Assembly (NCBI GenBank): GCA_016713585.1
Contig: JADJOV010000004.1
Coordinates: forward strand, 94,489 to 158,488
DNA: 64,000 nucleotides
Direction of reading: 5' to 3'
From: Bdellovibrionales bacterium
GTDB taxonomy: Bacteria > Bdellovibrionota > Bdellovibrionia > Bdellovibrionales > Bdellovibrionaceae
Shown: in pieces, positions 29,063 to 37,957 of the stretch
Numbering within the stretch: position 1 is the stretch's first letter
Layout: every line of letters starts with the position of its first letter
Position numbers and translations under genes: made by a program
The notes under the pieces: generated by a model
Seen by the model: the letters and a program-made list of their open reading frames with translations, nothing else
Database searches by the model: none
What the model was told of the DNA's origin: nothing

Positions 29063-30125
29063 CCTGGTCAGATTTTTTCGAATCACGAATGGGGCGATTC
29101 ATCATTAAGCGAACCTTCGACCCGCCAAATTTGGCTGAATCTTTGTCTATCAAAGCTTCGAGTCCATTTCTGACGACAGTGAGCATAAACTCTTCGCCCG
29201 CGGTCTGAATGTCTTCACTGTGATAATATTCTGGAGTTTCATAACCGAAAGAAAAATCAATTACGAATGGCTTTTCTCCTTGAGACTCGCTCCAGGCTTC
29301 AATATAAACAGGTGATTCACCTAAATTAGGGAACTTTATGCTGCCAGGAACAATTCTGGCAGCATAGGCCTTGGAGCTTTTGAGCGAAGTCTTGGTATCT
29401 ATTTTTTTGTTTATTTCTAAAAGTTCTGGGACAAATTTCGCAAAATCATTCAAACTTCTGTTTCCAAGTTCTTTTGCTTCAATCGAGAACGAAACTCCTT
29501 TTTCAACATATCCATCGAGCATTCCACTCGGGAAAAAGCTGATGTTTTCTTGAGTTTCTTTTTTTGGGGTCAATTGATAGTGATCAATAGTCTTGGATGG
29601 GATTCTCAATTTTGTTTTCAACGTCTCTAAGGGTTTTTCCTTAATAGATTTCACAGTCACTGTGACTTTCGTATCTGGAATATCATTCAATATCTTTGTT
29701 GAAACGCGAATCAGATATCCCGCTCGCCAGAGGTCTTTGTCTTTAGTGTCAAAATATTCCTTTGTTGAGGTCTCAAGCTTATGAGGTTCCTCAGTCGGCA
29801 CGAGAGCATAGCCACCTTGGTTCGCAGCCGTTTTAATTTGGTCCCACAAGTCAGTGAGGGTTTCATCGATTGGCCCATCTGCATTGCCAGTTTTAAGCAT
29901 TGTCTTATATTCACGGCCGTCAATGCTCGAGAGTTGGGTCGGATACTTCTTAACGATTCGTCTATAGAGATCACCAGGGGCCTGTTTTTGGACCTGCTGA
30001 GAGGGCGATTTTTCAGATAGGGATGGTCGTCTAACAACAAGAGCTCTCGAATTGGCCGCCGCGTGGAGGCTCAGTGAGCAACCCAAAGCAGAAACAAAGA
30101 CAAGCAGAGTGGACACAGGGGTCAT
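29049..30125 (-). CDS. Exported CYTH-like domain protein
   Basis: About 358 residues. The start is the ATG at 30125 (GGAGG five bases upstream), giving a signal peptide (LLVFVSALGCSLSLHAAA). In the middle, TKEYFDTKDKDLWRAGYLIR followed by VTVTVKSI matches the CYTH tunnel pattern (YfDT-D-L-G-lR, then T-K), and later strands (SFSIEAKELGNRSL; PVYIEAW) could supply further strands. CYTH enzymes bind triphosphates in the cytoplasm, so an exported member would be unusual. The match rests on one motif region; the fold should be modelled. Confidence 0.55.
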   Translation of the reverse strand: MTPVSTLLVFVSALGCSLSLHAAANSRALVVRRPSLSEKSPSQQVQKQAPGDLYRRIVKKYPTQLSSIDGREYKTMLKTGNADGPIDETLTDLWDQIKTAANQGGYALVPTEEPHKLETSTKEYFDTKDKDLWRAGYLIRVSTKILNDIPDTKVTVTVKSIKEKPLETLKTKLRIPSKTIDHYQLTPKKETQENISFFPSGMLDGYVEKGVSFSIEAKELGNRSLNDFAKFVPELLEINKKIDTKTSLKSSKAYAARIVPGSIKFPNLGESPVYIEAWSESQGEKPFVIDFSFGYETPEYYHSEDIQTAGEEFMLTVVRNGLEALIDKDSAKFGGSKVRLMMNRPIRDSKKSDQAKLR

Positions 30126-30177
30126 AAGATCCTCCAGGTATCTAAACTCGCCGTGCAAAAGCAAGGCCGCCAACGAA

Positions 30178-30443
30178 ATGAAGTTGCAGGGTTTGAGTGC
30201 GTTCAGTGTCTATGAAGTCGACAAAGTTACACCAATTGCCGACGCCTATGTGGGTCTCCGTATGTGGGTCTCCGTAATGTTGGCCTCAATGTTAGCCCGA
30301 TTGTAGGTGTGAAGCAAAAAGTGTCACAATGGAAGTTTTACCGGGCCTATCTGTCATTGTTCGCAAAACGGGATGGCAAAGAAATTGCTTTGAAGCCAAT
30401 TGAGCTTTGGTTCAAAAACGAAAATTGTGCCCGTCCAGTGTAA
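30178..30443 (+). pseudogene. Small open frame interrupted by a 14-bp tandem duplication
   Basis: From the ATG at 30178 the frame reads 28 residues (KLQGLSAFSVYEVDKVTPIA, then DAYVGLR) and then meets an exact 14-base tandem duplication (30247-30274). Removing one copy restores a continuous 83-codon frame ending at TAA 30441-30443 (VGLNVSPIVGVKQKVSQWKF, then YRAYLSLFAKRDGK). There is no strong ribosome-binding site and no signal peptide. It may be a real small gene with a duplication or assembly error, or the tail of a lost gene. No family is recognised. Confidence 0.45.
30247..30274. repeat. Exact 14-bp tandem duplication
   Basis: TATGTGGGTCTCCG occurs twice head to tail. It causes the frameshift described for the 30178 open frame. 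Confidence 0.9.
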
Positions 30444-30507
30444 CCTTATGAATGGAGCAAACGTGAAAATCTCAATAAAAACGAAAGACAGAGAGAGCTT
30501 ATCAAAA

Positions 30508-31935
30508 ATGACCTTTAATTTTGCGATCATCTTTTCCCTATCAAGCATTGGTCTGTCTTCTGGCCTCGCTTATGGTGAAGTATCTACAAATCCTTATCAG
30601 GCCCTTGAGGTTCGGAGAAATCTGGGAGTGAATGCTAGGGGACGCGGAATTATGGCTCGGGTTACCCAAATTTCTAATTTGGATGACCTCTCTAGGGAGC
30701 AGAAAGATCTTGTAAGAGGGCTTTTGGGCCAATATGAGCGATTACAAAAAGCACAAAGAAATGATGGGTTGGCTTATCTAAATGCGGCTGTTGTTAATAA
30801 TCGTGAGGCGGGTTTGGCAAGGCTTAGGGCTGAAGATCCCTATGAATATGAGACTCAAATGCGGGTTTATAGGCTCAGGGAGGCATATCAAAAGGGCGAC
30901 CTGAAGATGTATGGTCGTAATGCCACTGGGGATCCGATTTCGTGGGAGGCGAATAAAACTGACATGGATAGGGCAGAAGAGCGATTATTAGCAGCGAGGG
31001 AGTATGATAGACAAATGCTTGAAGTTCTGAGACGTCGAGAGCTTCGTGACGAACGGCTGTTTAGGGCACAATTTGAGAATGGACAGTCGAATTTATTGCA
31101 GGCTGAATGGCATAGAGCTTCCGTGCCATATTCTTCGACTAGAGATTTATTGGCTACGCTAAATGAGAGAGCTCAGAATGCTGGTGGGTACACGGAGGCT
31201 GAACTTGACTATATTTTTGAGAATGATCCTGACAAAACGAAAAATTTGTCCGAAAGAGCGAAAAAGTTATCTGACTTATCTAAGGTTACTATGAGGGACC
31301 ATTTTACCATGACATTAGAGGGGATACAAAAATTGTACAACATACCTAGGTTTTCGGACATACACTCTTGGTATACTTTATCCAATAAAATTCCCCATCA
31401 AAAGCAAGTCGTCGATGAGCTTGTTAGAAATTTTCAATTGGAAACAAAAACAGTTAACATTTCAAAATCAGGAAGTCATTACATCAGCGTGGGGCTTACT
31501 GCCCAGAATGTATTGGTACATTCTATCGCTTTCGGGATCATGGTGGCTAGGGAAGAAGCGGACAAGTTAAGTAAGAATAGTTTGGTCCAGCGAATTCTAG
31601 CGTTGGAGGTTGGTAGAGTCTTAGTAGGAGCAGGAGTGGGAGCCAAAGGCAAAGGCAAAGGACCGGTTGATTTAGCCAAAGGCCTCACAAATTTAAAGGA
31701 CCTACAGGCTGAGTCAATGGCCGAGCTGGTTTCATTCCTCAAGGATTCCGCCAGTCCCGACACACTCGCTGGAAAGATGTTGGCGCAGATTAAAGAGATT
31801 GTAAATGGCAAAAAAACCTCGCAACCAGAGACAACTCAGCAAGCTAAACCCGCGTTGGGTATGCCTGAGACTCCTAGCCCCGGCGATACCTTTCTGAACT
31901 CTTTGTCCTGTAGGATACTTCTCGGCGCAAAATAG
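30508..31935 (+). CDS. Large exported helical protein of unknown function
   Basis: About 475 residues, intact. The ATG at 30508 is chosen because it starts a signal peptide (MTFNFAIIFSLSSIGLSSGL, then AYG) and has GAGAG upstream; an open frame extends further upstream without support. The mature protein is highly charged and helical, Arg/Glu-rich in its first half (EERLLAAREYDRQMLEVLRR), with a compact middle region (FTMTLEGIQKLYNIPRFSDI) and a Gly/Lys-rich linker (VGAKGKGKGP). No family is recognised. A good terminator follows. Confidence 0.68.
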   Translation: MTFNFAIIFSLSSIGLSSGLAYGEVSTNPYQALEVRRNLGVNARGRGIMARVTQISNLDDLSREQKDLVRGLLGQYERLQKAQRNDGLAYLNAAVVNNREAGLARLRAEDPYEYETQMRVYRLREAYQKGDLKMYGRNATGDPISWEANKTDMDRAEERLLAAREYDRQMLEVLRRRELRDERLFRAQFENGQSNLLQAEWHRASVPYSSTRDLLATLNERAQNAGGYTEAELDYIFENDPDKTKNLSERAKKLSDLSKVTMRDHFTMTLEGIQKLYNIPRFSDIHSWYTLSNKIPHQKQVVDELVRNFQLETKTVNISKSGSHYISVGLTAQNVLVHSIAFGIMVAREEADKLSKNSLVQRILALEVGRVLVGAGVGAKGKGKGPVDLAKGLTNLKDLQAESMAELVSFLKDSASPDTLAGKMLAQIKEIVNGKKTSQPETTQQAKPALGMPETPSPGDTFLNSLSCRILLGAK

Positions 31936-31983
31936 ACTTATTTGTTCAGTTGTTTCGCGAATGATCGAACACGTAGCTTCCCG

Positions 31984-32030
31984 AATCAAACCGCCGCATC
32001 TACATCTAAGGTGTGGCGGTTTGATTTTTT
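31984..32030 (+). terminator. Rho-independent terminator after the 30508 gene
   Basis: A perfect 12-base stem, AATCAAACCGCC at 31984-31995 with GGCGGTTTGATT at 32015-32026, then TTTT. The loop contains the stop codon (32006-32008) of the convergent minus-strand gene. Confidence 0.85.
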
Positions 32031-32805
32031 GCCGTCGTGTTGGCATCATTCTTCGGATTTACCAGACTGGTAAATGTAATCAAATATCCAATCGCGATAG
32101 CTAAGCCAACCAAGAGCCAACCGTAGGAGCGTCGATCATCTACGGCTTCAAGGACCATCGAGGTCCGATCCCCTGCTTCATTTGAGACATTTGCAATTGG
32201 GCGCCCTGACGAGCAACCTGCTCACTGCCCTCGCTCACTGTAAAACCATCGAGCCTCACGCGTGGAAGGACATCTGTCTTTTTTGGTTTCGGAAGCTGTT
32301 CACGAATCAGCTGAACCCTGACATGGTCAGGAAGAATGACCTCTGCCTGATAGGATTCGATCGTGTTCTCTTGGGTATTAATCAAAGAATGTTTAACCAG
32401 ACTATTGTTGGTAGGAATGTCTATCTTCTTGCCTTCAGCAGCTTTTGCTTTTTCCATAAAACCAACAGCTTTGTACGAAAACTTAATCGCTTGATTGCCA
32501 CTGGCTTTCTCGCCAAAATTCACTTCAACGAGTGACTGACTTTTCTTGGGTAGAGGGGTCAATTGAATGTCGGTGGGCGATTCAATAATCTTGAAGTCAT
32601 CTAGGCCTGGGGAACCTACGGGCAAGAGAAGTCGTCCGGGGCCCTGAACTCCTGTCAGACTAACATTAACCGTGACAGTCGCGGAGCCATCTTGGGCCAC
32701 TTCAAATCTCGATGTGTAGAGTTTAATTTCAACGGCTTGAGCGCAAAGGCCTAAGCCAAAGATAAGAATTCCAAAGACGAGACGAAACACAGATATCGTT
32801 TTCAT
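32006..32805 (-). CDS. Membrane-anchored exported protein partner of the DASS symporter, frame-broken
   Basis: The start is ATG 32805, overlapping the symporter stop (ATGA at 32802-32805). The signal peptide (FGILIFGLGLCAQAVE) is followed by a beta-rich periplasmic domain (IKLYTSRFEVAQDGSATVTV). The first frame stops at 32140, but one missing base near 32155 opens a frame that adds a C-terminal membrane helix (YGWLLVGLAIAIGYLITF) and a short tail ending at TAG 32006-32008. So the product is probably a periplasmic domain tethered at its C-terminus. No family is recognised; a role with the symporter is suggested only by coupling. Confidence 0.65.
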
Positions 32806-34373
32806 GGTATTACCGCCCAGAAGGAGGGAGTGAGTCCAATCCAATGGAACCAAGTCATTGCAGAGAGAACCATTATGCCAACGCCGAATGTGCAGGCCAA
32901 AATGCCGTATTTGAAATTGTCCACCACAGAGTATTGGTTGGTGGAAAAAAGAATCACATTGGGTTTACCGCTGATTGGAAGGCCAACGACCCAATCGATG
33001 CAAAGGGCTGCGGGCAGAGCGAAAGACATTGGATTCCAACCCAGCGCCTTTGCTAGTGTAATAATAATTGGTAACATGATGAGTGTTCGAACAGTTTTAG
33101 AAGTTGTTAATAAGTGACTATACATCATAATGGCAATCACTACAGTATAGGAAAATCCAAAAGGGACTCCCTTCAAATTCATCCCGCCAAAGAGCATTCG
33201 AACAAACCATTCGGCGGCACCAGTTTCATCTAAGGCGAGACCTCCAGCGTAGGCTCCCGCGCTAAAGATGAGCAAATGCCATGGGATTTCAGCTTCGGAC
33301 CACTGGAGAATCCCATATCGTGGAAAGAGCACGATCACCGCGCCAAGCAAGGCTGCAAAAGGAGCGCTTATCTCGACCCCAAACCACTGCATATGAAAAA
33401 TATCAGTCATCCAGAAAAATAAAACCATTAAGAAAATACCAATGGCCTTTTTTTCTTCGGCCCTGAGAGGGCCGAGTTCCGCGTATTGTTGATGAACAAG
33501 GCCAAGACCACCCTCAAGTGCCGGGTGTTGATCTTTCTTGGCAATTGGAAAGACAAATTTTTGACCAACTATCCACATAAAGACCATCGTCACGATGGCA
33601 ATTGGTGCGCCGACTTTAGCCCAATCCATGTAATAGACGCGTCCGCCACCCATGCTCTCGATCAAGCCCACGGCAATCAGGTTGGCGGATGAGCCAGTCA
33701 TTGTCATCGAAGATAACACAGAGATTCCAACCAAATTGAGCAAGAACAAATTGCGGCCAAAATTGTTATTTGTATCTTCAGTCGCCCCGTAAATTGCAGC
33801 GACCACGATCATCAAAGGGAGAGTCATAACAGCCCTGGCTGCAGTGGCTGGAATTAGCGGAGCCAAGATCATCTGCAAAATCAAAAACGCAAAAAGCGCC
33901 CAGGAGGCCTTTTTACCGAACTTTAAAATCAGCCAGAGCGCCATTCTCTTTGCTAACTTTACTTTAACGAGCATAGAGCTGAGAATAAAGGCCAGCAGAT
34001 TCAGCCATATGACTTCCATACCAAGCACGGCCATAATCGCTTTAGAGTCTGAGGTCCGCGTGACGAGCAAAAGAAACATCAACATCAGGGATGTCACGTA
34101 GGTCGGAAAGGGCTCAGTCACCCACCAAACCAAAGCCAGGCCGAAACAAGCGGCTCCAGCTTGAGCCGAAGCGCTGAGGCCAGCTCCAGCAGGTGCGTAT
34201 AACACGAGTAAAAATAAAAGAATTCCTCCTGGAAATCCAAGGTATCGCATCCACCGTTCTGACACACTTTGTGCTTCCCGGGTTTTTGACGAGAGCTTCA
34301 TGCGGTCCATGCCCAAAAGCTCCATCAGTTTTTGGTTTTGGGTGCTCGGTGGGACAGCTGACTTCACACTCAT
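32802..34373 (-). CDS. DASS/SLC13-family anion:sodium symporter
   Basis: 523 residues, intact, with about 12 membrane segments. Family features: WVTEPFPTYVTSLMLMFLL near the N-terminus, the hairpin region with LVGISVLSSMTMTGSSANLI (the SNT-like substrate/Na+ motif is here TGSSAN), and AEIPWHLLIFSAGAYAGGLA. It probably imports di- or tricarboxylates or sulfate with sodium; the substrate cannot be told from sequence. AGGAGGAGA lies just upstream of the ATG. The stop is coupled to the next gene. Confidence 0.9.
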   Translation of the reverse strand: MSVKSAVPPSTQNQKLMELLGMDRMKLSSKTREAQSVSERWMRYLGFPGGILLFLLVLYAPAGAGLSASAQAGAACFGLALVWWVTEPFPTYVTSLMLMFLLLVTRTSDSKAIMAVLGMEVIWLNLLAFILSSMLVKVKLAKRMALWLILKFGKKASWALFAFLILQMILAPLIPATAARAVMTLPLMIVVAAIYGATEDTNNNFGRNLFLLNLVGISVLSSMTMTGSSANLIAVGLIESMGGGRVYYMDWAKVGAPIAIVTMVFMWIVGQKFVFPIAKKDQHPALEGGLGLVHQQYAELGPLRAEEKKAIGIFLMVLFFWMTDIFHMQWFGVEISAPFAALLGAVIVLFPRYGILQWSEAEIPWHLLIFSAGAYAGGLALDETGAAEWFVRMLFGGMNLKGVPFGFSYTVVIAIMMYSHLLTTSKTVRTLIMLPIIITLAKALGWNPMSFALPAALCIDWVVGLPISGKPNVILFSTNQYSVVDNFKYGILACTFGVGIMVLSAMTWFHWIGLTPSFWAVIP

Positions 34374-34402
34374 GGTAGGGTCTCCTCCTGAGTCAATAGA
34401 CT

Positions 34403-34422
34403 GACATTGTCAGGTCAATGTC
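34403..34422. promoter_or_regulatory. Inverted repeat in the leader of the DASS gene
   Basis: GACATTG - TCAGGT - CAATGTC: 7-base arms and a 6-base loop, 30 bases upstream of the symporter start. No T-run. Possible operator or leader hairpin. Confidence 0.5.
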
Positions 34423-34461
34423 GTGACAGCACAGTTCCGCTGCCGGGTGGCTCAGGGCGCT

Positions 34462-34475
34462 AACAATATATTGTT
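34462..34475. promoter_or_regulatory. 14-bp perfect palindrome upstream of the DASS gene
   Basis: AACAATATATTGTT, about 90 bases upstream of the symporter start. Perfect two-fold symmetry suggests a dimeric-repressor site. Confidence 0.5.
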
Positions 34476-34564
34476 TTGTTTAACTGGGCAAGTGGCCTGA
34501 ATTTATTTCTATATTTTCCAAATTATTTTTCGCGTTGCTTAATATCTAGAGAGAATGGCCGGGC

Positions 34565-34594
34565 AAAAAAAAGCGGACCTCTTTCGAGGTCCGC
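34565..34594 (-). terminator. Rho-independent terminator of the CYTH operon
   Basis: On the minus strand, GCGGACCTC - GAAA - GAGGTCCGC (9-base perfect stem with a GAAA tetraloop) is followed by eight T. It lies about 53 bases after the stop of the CYTH gene at 34648. Confidence 0.93.
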
Positions 34595-34647
34595 GGCGAT
34601 CAAAAAAGAAGAAACTCCCCAGATGGGACTCGTTGGTTATCCGGCTT

Positions 34648-35118
34648 TTACCACTTGGTAAAAGGAGTTTTCATTAGCATTGAGTTATAATATCGAGTGT
34701 CTCCGGTCACTTCTTCAGTGAGCCACTCGGGGCGTTCAAATTTTTCATGCTCATCCTGAAGTTCGACTTCAGCGACAATCAGGCCTTTGTTATCACCGGC
34801 AAACTTGTCAACTTCGAACACATGGGGGCCAACTTGAACCTGAGTTCGAGTTTTATCAATAACGCCAGGCTCACAAATCTTAAGTAATTCTTCAACTTCA
34901 CTGACCGGGAGTTCTTTTTCCCACTCATAACGTGTGGTGCCGCTGTCGTTACCAATACCTTTAATTGTGATAAAGCCTTTGTCACCTTTGATTCTGACTC
35001 GAACCGTTCGTTCTTTGACAGATGACCAATAGCCCTGCACAATTCTTACAGTCTTTCCAAGTGATTCAACATTGGTTCCGGCTTTAACTAGAAATTTTCT
35101 CTCGATTTCCTTTGCCAC
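34648..35118 (-). CDS. CYTH-domain protein (class IV cyclase / inorganic triphosphatase)
   Basis: 156 residues, intact, with the full CYTH pattern: EIERKFLV at the N-terminus, TVRVRIKGDKGFITIKG, YEWEKELP, VDKTRTQVQVGPHVFEVDKF and IVAEVELQ. Stand-alone bacterial members of this subfamily are usually inorganic triphosphatases; adenylate cyclase activity is the alternative. The start is GTG 35118, three bases after the preceding stop. It is the last gene of the unit, before the terminator at 34565-34594. Confidence 0.93.
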   Translation of the reverse strand: MAKEIERKFLVKAGTNVESLGKTVRIVQGYWSSVKERTVRVRIKGDKGFITIKGIGNDSGTTRYEWEKELPVSEVEELLKICEPGVIDKTRTQVQVGPHVFEVDKFAGDNKGLIVAEVELQDEHEKFERPEWLTEEVTGDTRYYNSMLMKTPFTKW

Positions 35119-35120
35119 GA

Positions 35121-35726
35121 TTAACCCCTCATCCCAATAGCTCGCTTAATAGCGACTAAATAATTTAAGTTCTCATATCGGTCCAAGTGCAAAACCTTTT
35201 TCGCCTTTTTTAGGTCTTCAATCTCAGTGGATTCAATAGAGATTGACTTATAAGGTGATCCATTAAACTCAACTTCGGCGTATTCGGTAATACAATTTTC
35301 TACAGTTGTTGCAAATCTTCTTTTGAGGACTTCGACGCCGCTCAATTGAGGATTTGGTTTAATAATCTCCTCTAAGAATTGCTCTTGCGTGTATTCACTT
35401 CGTTCAAATTTAGGGCAGGCAATTGAGAAAGCTGGGAACAGCTCAGTCGTAATTCTCTCAACGTTCAAAGGGAACTTAAATTTCGCCAAAGGATTCCATT
35501 GTTCGAAGGACTCTTTGTTTTGGACAAAACACTTGATGTCCATTTTATTGTCTCTGAGTTTTGTGTTGTTGCGACTATTTCCTGTCGACATAATGTAAAC
35601 TTCGCTCGATTGTCGAAATGCAGTACATTCAAACTTGTTACGAATGGTATCGATGACCAGATCGTCGTAATTTCGTTGGAATGTGCGATATTCAAAACGG
35701 GGCTTCACATTTTCATATTCACTCAT
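35121..35726 (-). CDS. Divergent CYTH-like protein
   Basis: 201 residues. I do not recognise a named family, but the order of charged strands follows CYTH: FEYRTFQRNY at the N-terminus, a strand with TKLRDNKMDIKCFV, KFKFPLNVERIT, a basic RRFATTV, then ITEYAEVEF and SISIESTEIEDLKKAKKVLH. This pattern of Glu/Lys/Arg on successive strands would line a triphosphate tunnel. It is translated just upstream of the genuine CYTH protein (two-base gap), so the two may act together. Moderate confidence in fold, none in substrate. Confidence 0.55.
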   Translation of the reverse strand: MSEYENVKPRFEYRTFQRNYDDLVIDTIRNKFECTAFRQSSEVYIMSTGNSRNNTKLRDNKMDIKCFVQNKESFEQWNPLAKFKFPLNVERITTELFPAFSIACPKFERSEYTQEQFLEEIIKPNPQLSGVEVLKRRFATTVENCITEYAEVEFNGSPYKSISIESTEIEDLKKAKKVLHLDRYENLNYLVAIKRAIGMRG

Positions 35727-35893
35727 ATTTGTCTCCCAAAAAAATAAGTGTCGATCAGTTATTGGCCGACATAGACCCTGGATCTAGCATGAATGATTTA
35801 TTTATGAAAGACATAAATTATTTTGTGTGGAAAAATTTCAGCTCGCTGGCAATTTTTGGCAGACGAATGGACCGAGTCCTTAGTCAATTTTAT

Positions 35894-37591
35894 TTAAACA
35901 GCTTTATCTGGATTCCATCCGGAAATGACTTTTCCAATATTTCCAGCATAGACGTTGAGTTGCTTAAAAATATCCATCAGTTCCATATGAACTTCGTGCG
36001 TTTTCAACGTTTCAGGGCGAGCTTCGACGACACGTTTTAGGTGCAAACTGCGAAGCTGTGAATCCAAATCGAGATACTTCTCCATCTTATTCATAATATT
36101 TCGACCCTTCTCAGGGTCAGTCTCATCAATCGCCAATTCCAATCGACTGAGCTGTTTGACCACCTTCAAATGGAAACGTTCCAGCTCGTTGCGTCCCTCA
36201 GGGGAAAAATCAACACCTAAAGGTTTCTTCTTATCTATCAAGCGCAAAACATCACGGTGGACAATATCTGCCATGCTTTCGAGATCACTGACAATTGAAA
36301 CAAGTCCCATCACCTCTGAGGCTTGACCTTCAGTGAGTGGTTTCTGTGCCAGGTGCACAAGGTACTCGCTGACCTTTTCTTCAAGAAAATCAACTTTCTT
36401 CTCGCGCATATGAATTCCGTCAATCAGCGAGAGCTCGGGATAAACTGTGTCCTTGTGTTCGGCGTCCGACATAAACGGATAGATACTGGCTGAAACCATT
36501 TTTTGAACAATTTTGGTCATTCGCGCCACTTCTTTACGAGCGACATCTAAGGCGAGGGCTGGGGTCGACAACAGCTGTTCGTTGAGGTGCTGGACTCTTG
36601 GTAAATAGCCAGGGTGGAGCTCTTCTTCGCTTGGCAATAATTTTTCGATCCAAGCTCCAATGACATTTGTGAAGGGGAAAAAGGCCGCGGCGAGGAAGAC
36701 ATTGAAAATCGTGTGTGCGTTTGCGATCTGTCTTGCAATGTCCACATCGAATGGTTTGGAAACCCACTCGGTCAGTGAGGCAAAGCCTGGAATCCAAAAA
36801 ATAAAAAGACCGACTCCAAGCACTTTGAATCCAACGTGGGCCAGGGCCACTCGCTTTGCTTCGCGGGATGCCTTAAGGCTTGCGAGGCCGGCAGTAATGC
36901 ATGTACCGATATTTGATCCCAAGATCAGTGGTATTCCGTCCGGGAGACTAATCAGGCCTTGTTGAGCCAAGAGAATCACAATGCCAATAAAGGCGGCGCT
37001 TGAATGAATCAACGCGGTAAATGCCGCTGCAAACAAAACTCCAATCAGCGGATTCCTGAGTTGATATAGAATTTCAATGAATTGGGGATAGGTTCTGAGT
37101 GGCATCATCGAATCGATCATGACCTTCATGCCAAAAAACAAAAGCCCTAGGCCAAAAATCGCTTGCCAGGTATTGCTCCAATCGCGTTTTTTTGAAAATG
37201 AAGCAAAGGTAAAGCCTATCGCGATCATCAAGATTCCAATATCTGTAGCCTTGAATGCAATCAATTGGGCCGTGACAGTTGTCCCGACATCGGCACCTAG
37301 GATGACAGCCAGGGTCTGTCGAAAATTCAAAATTCCAGCTTCAACGAAGGTCACAAGCATCACGGTTGTCGCACTGCTTGATTGCATCATGATGGTCACC
37401 AGGGCGCCAACAGACAGTCCTAAAAATCGATTACCAGTGATTGCGGACATGATCGATCGCATGCGATCGCCAGCGACTTTTTTCAAAGAGTCGCTCAGCC
37501 ATTCCATGCCAAATAGAAAAAGGGCCATGCCCCCAGATAGGGCGATAAACGCCTGAACCCAACTGACTGAATTTGCGGCCTCTGCTGCCAT
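35894..37591 (-). CDS. Na+/phosphate cotransporter family protein with PhoU-like C-domain
   Basis: 565 residues, intact. Two inverted Na/Pi-cotransporter repeats are visible, each with the QSSSATT-type motif (TIMMQSSSATTVMLV; TALIHSSAAFIGIVI) in about eight membrane helices. The C-terminal 230 residues are helical and PhoU-like (LVSIVSDLESMADIVHRDVL). The family (YjbB/NptA-like) moves phosphate with sodium, often as an exporter. The neighbouring CYTH proteins hint at a phosphate or polyphosphate theme, although a 167-base gap separates the genes. Confidence 0.92.
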   Translation of the reverse strand: MAAEAANSVSWVQAFIALSGGMALFLFGMEWLSDSLKKVAGDRMRSIMSAITGNRFLGLSVGALVTIMMQSSSATTVMLVTFVEAGILNFRQTLAVILGADVGTTVTAQLIAFKATDIGILMIAIGFTFASFSKKRDWSNTWQAIFGLGLLFFGMKVMIDSMMPLRTYPQFIEILYQLRNPLIGVLFAAAFTALIHSSAAFIGIVILLAQQGLISLPDGIPLILGSNIGTCITAGLASLKASREAKRVALAHVGFKVLGVGLFIFWIPGFASLTEWVSKPFDVDIARQIANAHTIFNVFLAAAFFPFTNVIGAWIEKLLPSEEELHPGYLPRVQHLNEQLLSTPALALDVARKEVARMTKIVQKMVSASIYPFMSDAEHKDTVYPELSLIDGIHMREKKVDFLEEKVSEYLVHLAQKPLTEGQASEVMGLVSIVSDLESMADIVHRDVLRLIDKKKPLGVDFSPEGRNELERFHLKVVKQLSRLELAIDETDPEKGRNIMNKMEKYLDLDSQLRSLHLKRVVEARPETLKTHEVHMELMDIFKQLNVYAGNIGKVISGWNPDKAV

Positions 37592-37957
37592 GCTTTATCG
37601 ATTCCTATAGCTATTAAGGTAACAAAATTAAACCACTGATCCTAAAAAACCGACGGGAATGTTTGTATGGTTATCAGGGTTCAGATTTTCTGGCAAGGTG
37701 ATTTTTATTGCAAATATTTCAGGAAATAAACCATTTATATTTAACCTGGCAGTGGATTTGTTAATCTTCCCAAGGTTTTAATTTCAATTCAGGACCGATA
37801 AATAATTAAATTGCTTTTGTGCGACTAGACAAGGGAAGAAAAATAGGATAATGTGCTTAACAATAAGATTCTTGTAGGGGTGGGTCGTCCACGACTTCAT
37901 CATTTAGAATGTGTTAACTTAGAATGATGTTAACCAAATGCGCTGCGGAGGTTTTTT
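37592..37957. other. Intergenic region, 366 bases
   Basis: A divergent upstream region between the phosphate transporter (minus) and the YecH-like gene (plus). It is AT-rich with no coding signal. It holds the tandem repeat at 37904-37934 and, just before the plus-strand gene, a strong GGAGG ribosome-binding site at about 37947. No convincing sigma-70 pair could be chosen. Confidence 0.6.
37904..37934. repeat. Tandem direct repeat with GTTAAC core
   Basis: TTAGAATGTGTTAAC (37904-37918) is followed directly by TTAGAATGATGTTAAC (37919-37934): 15 and 16 bases, alike but for one extra base. Each contains the palindrome GTTAAC. It lies 24 bases upstream of the YecH-like start, a plausible repressor-site position. 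Confidence 0.65.

Noticed and set aside
30052..30177. Upstream extension of the small 30178 frame
   Set aside because: It overlaps the signal peptide of the minus-strand exported protein and shows no protein-like composition.
37119..37556. 145-codon open frame on the plus strand inside the Na/Pi transporter
   Set aside because: It is antisense to a well-conserved membrane protein, has low-complexity content and no ribosome-binding site.
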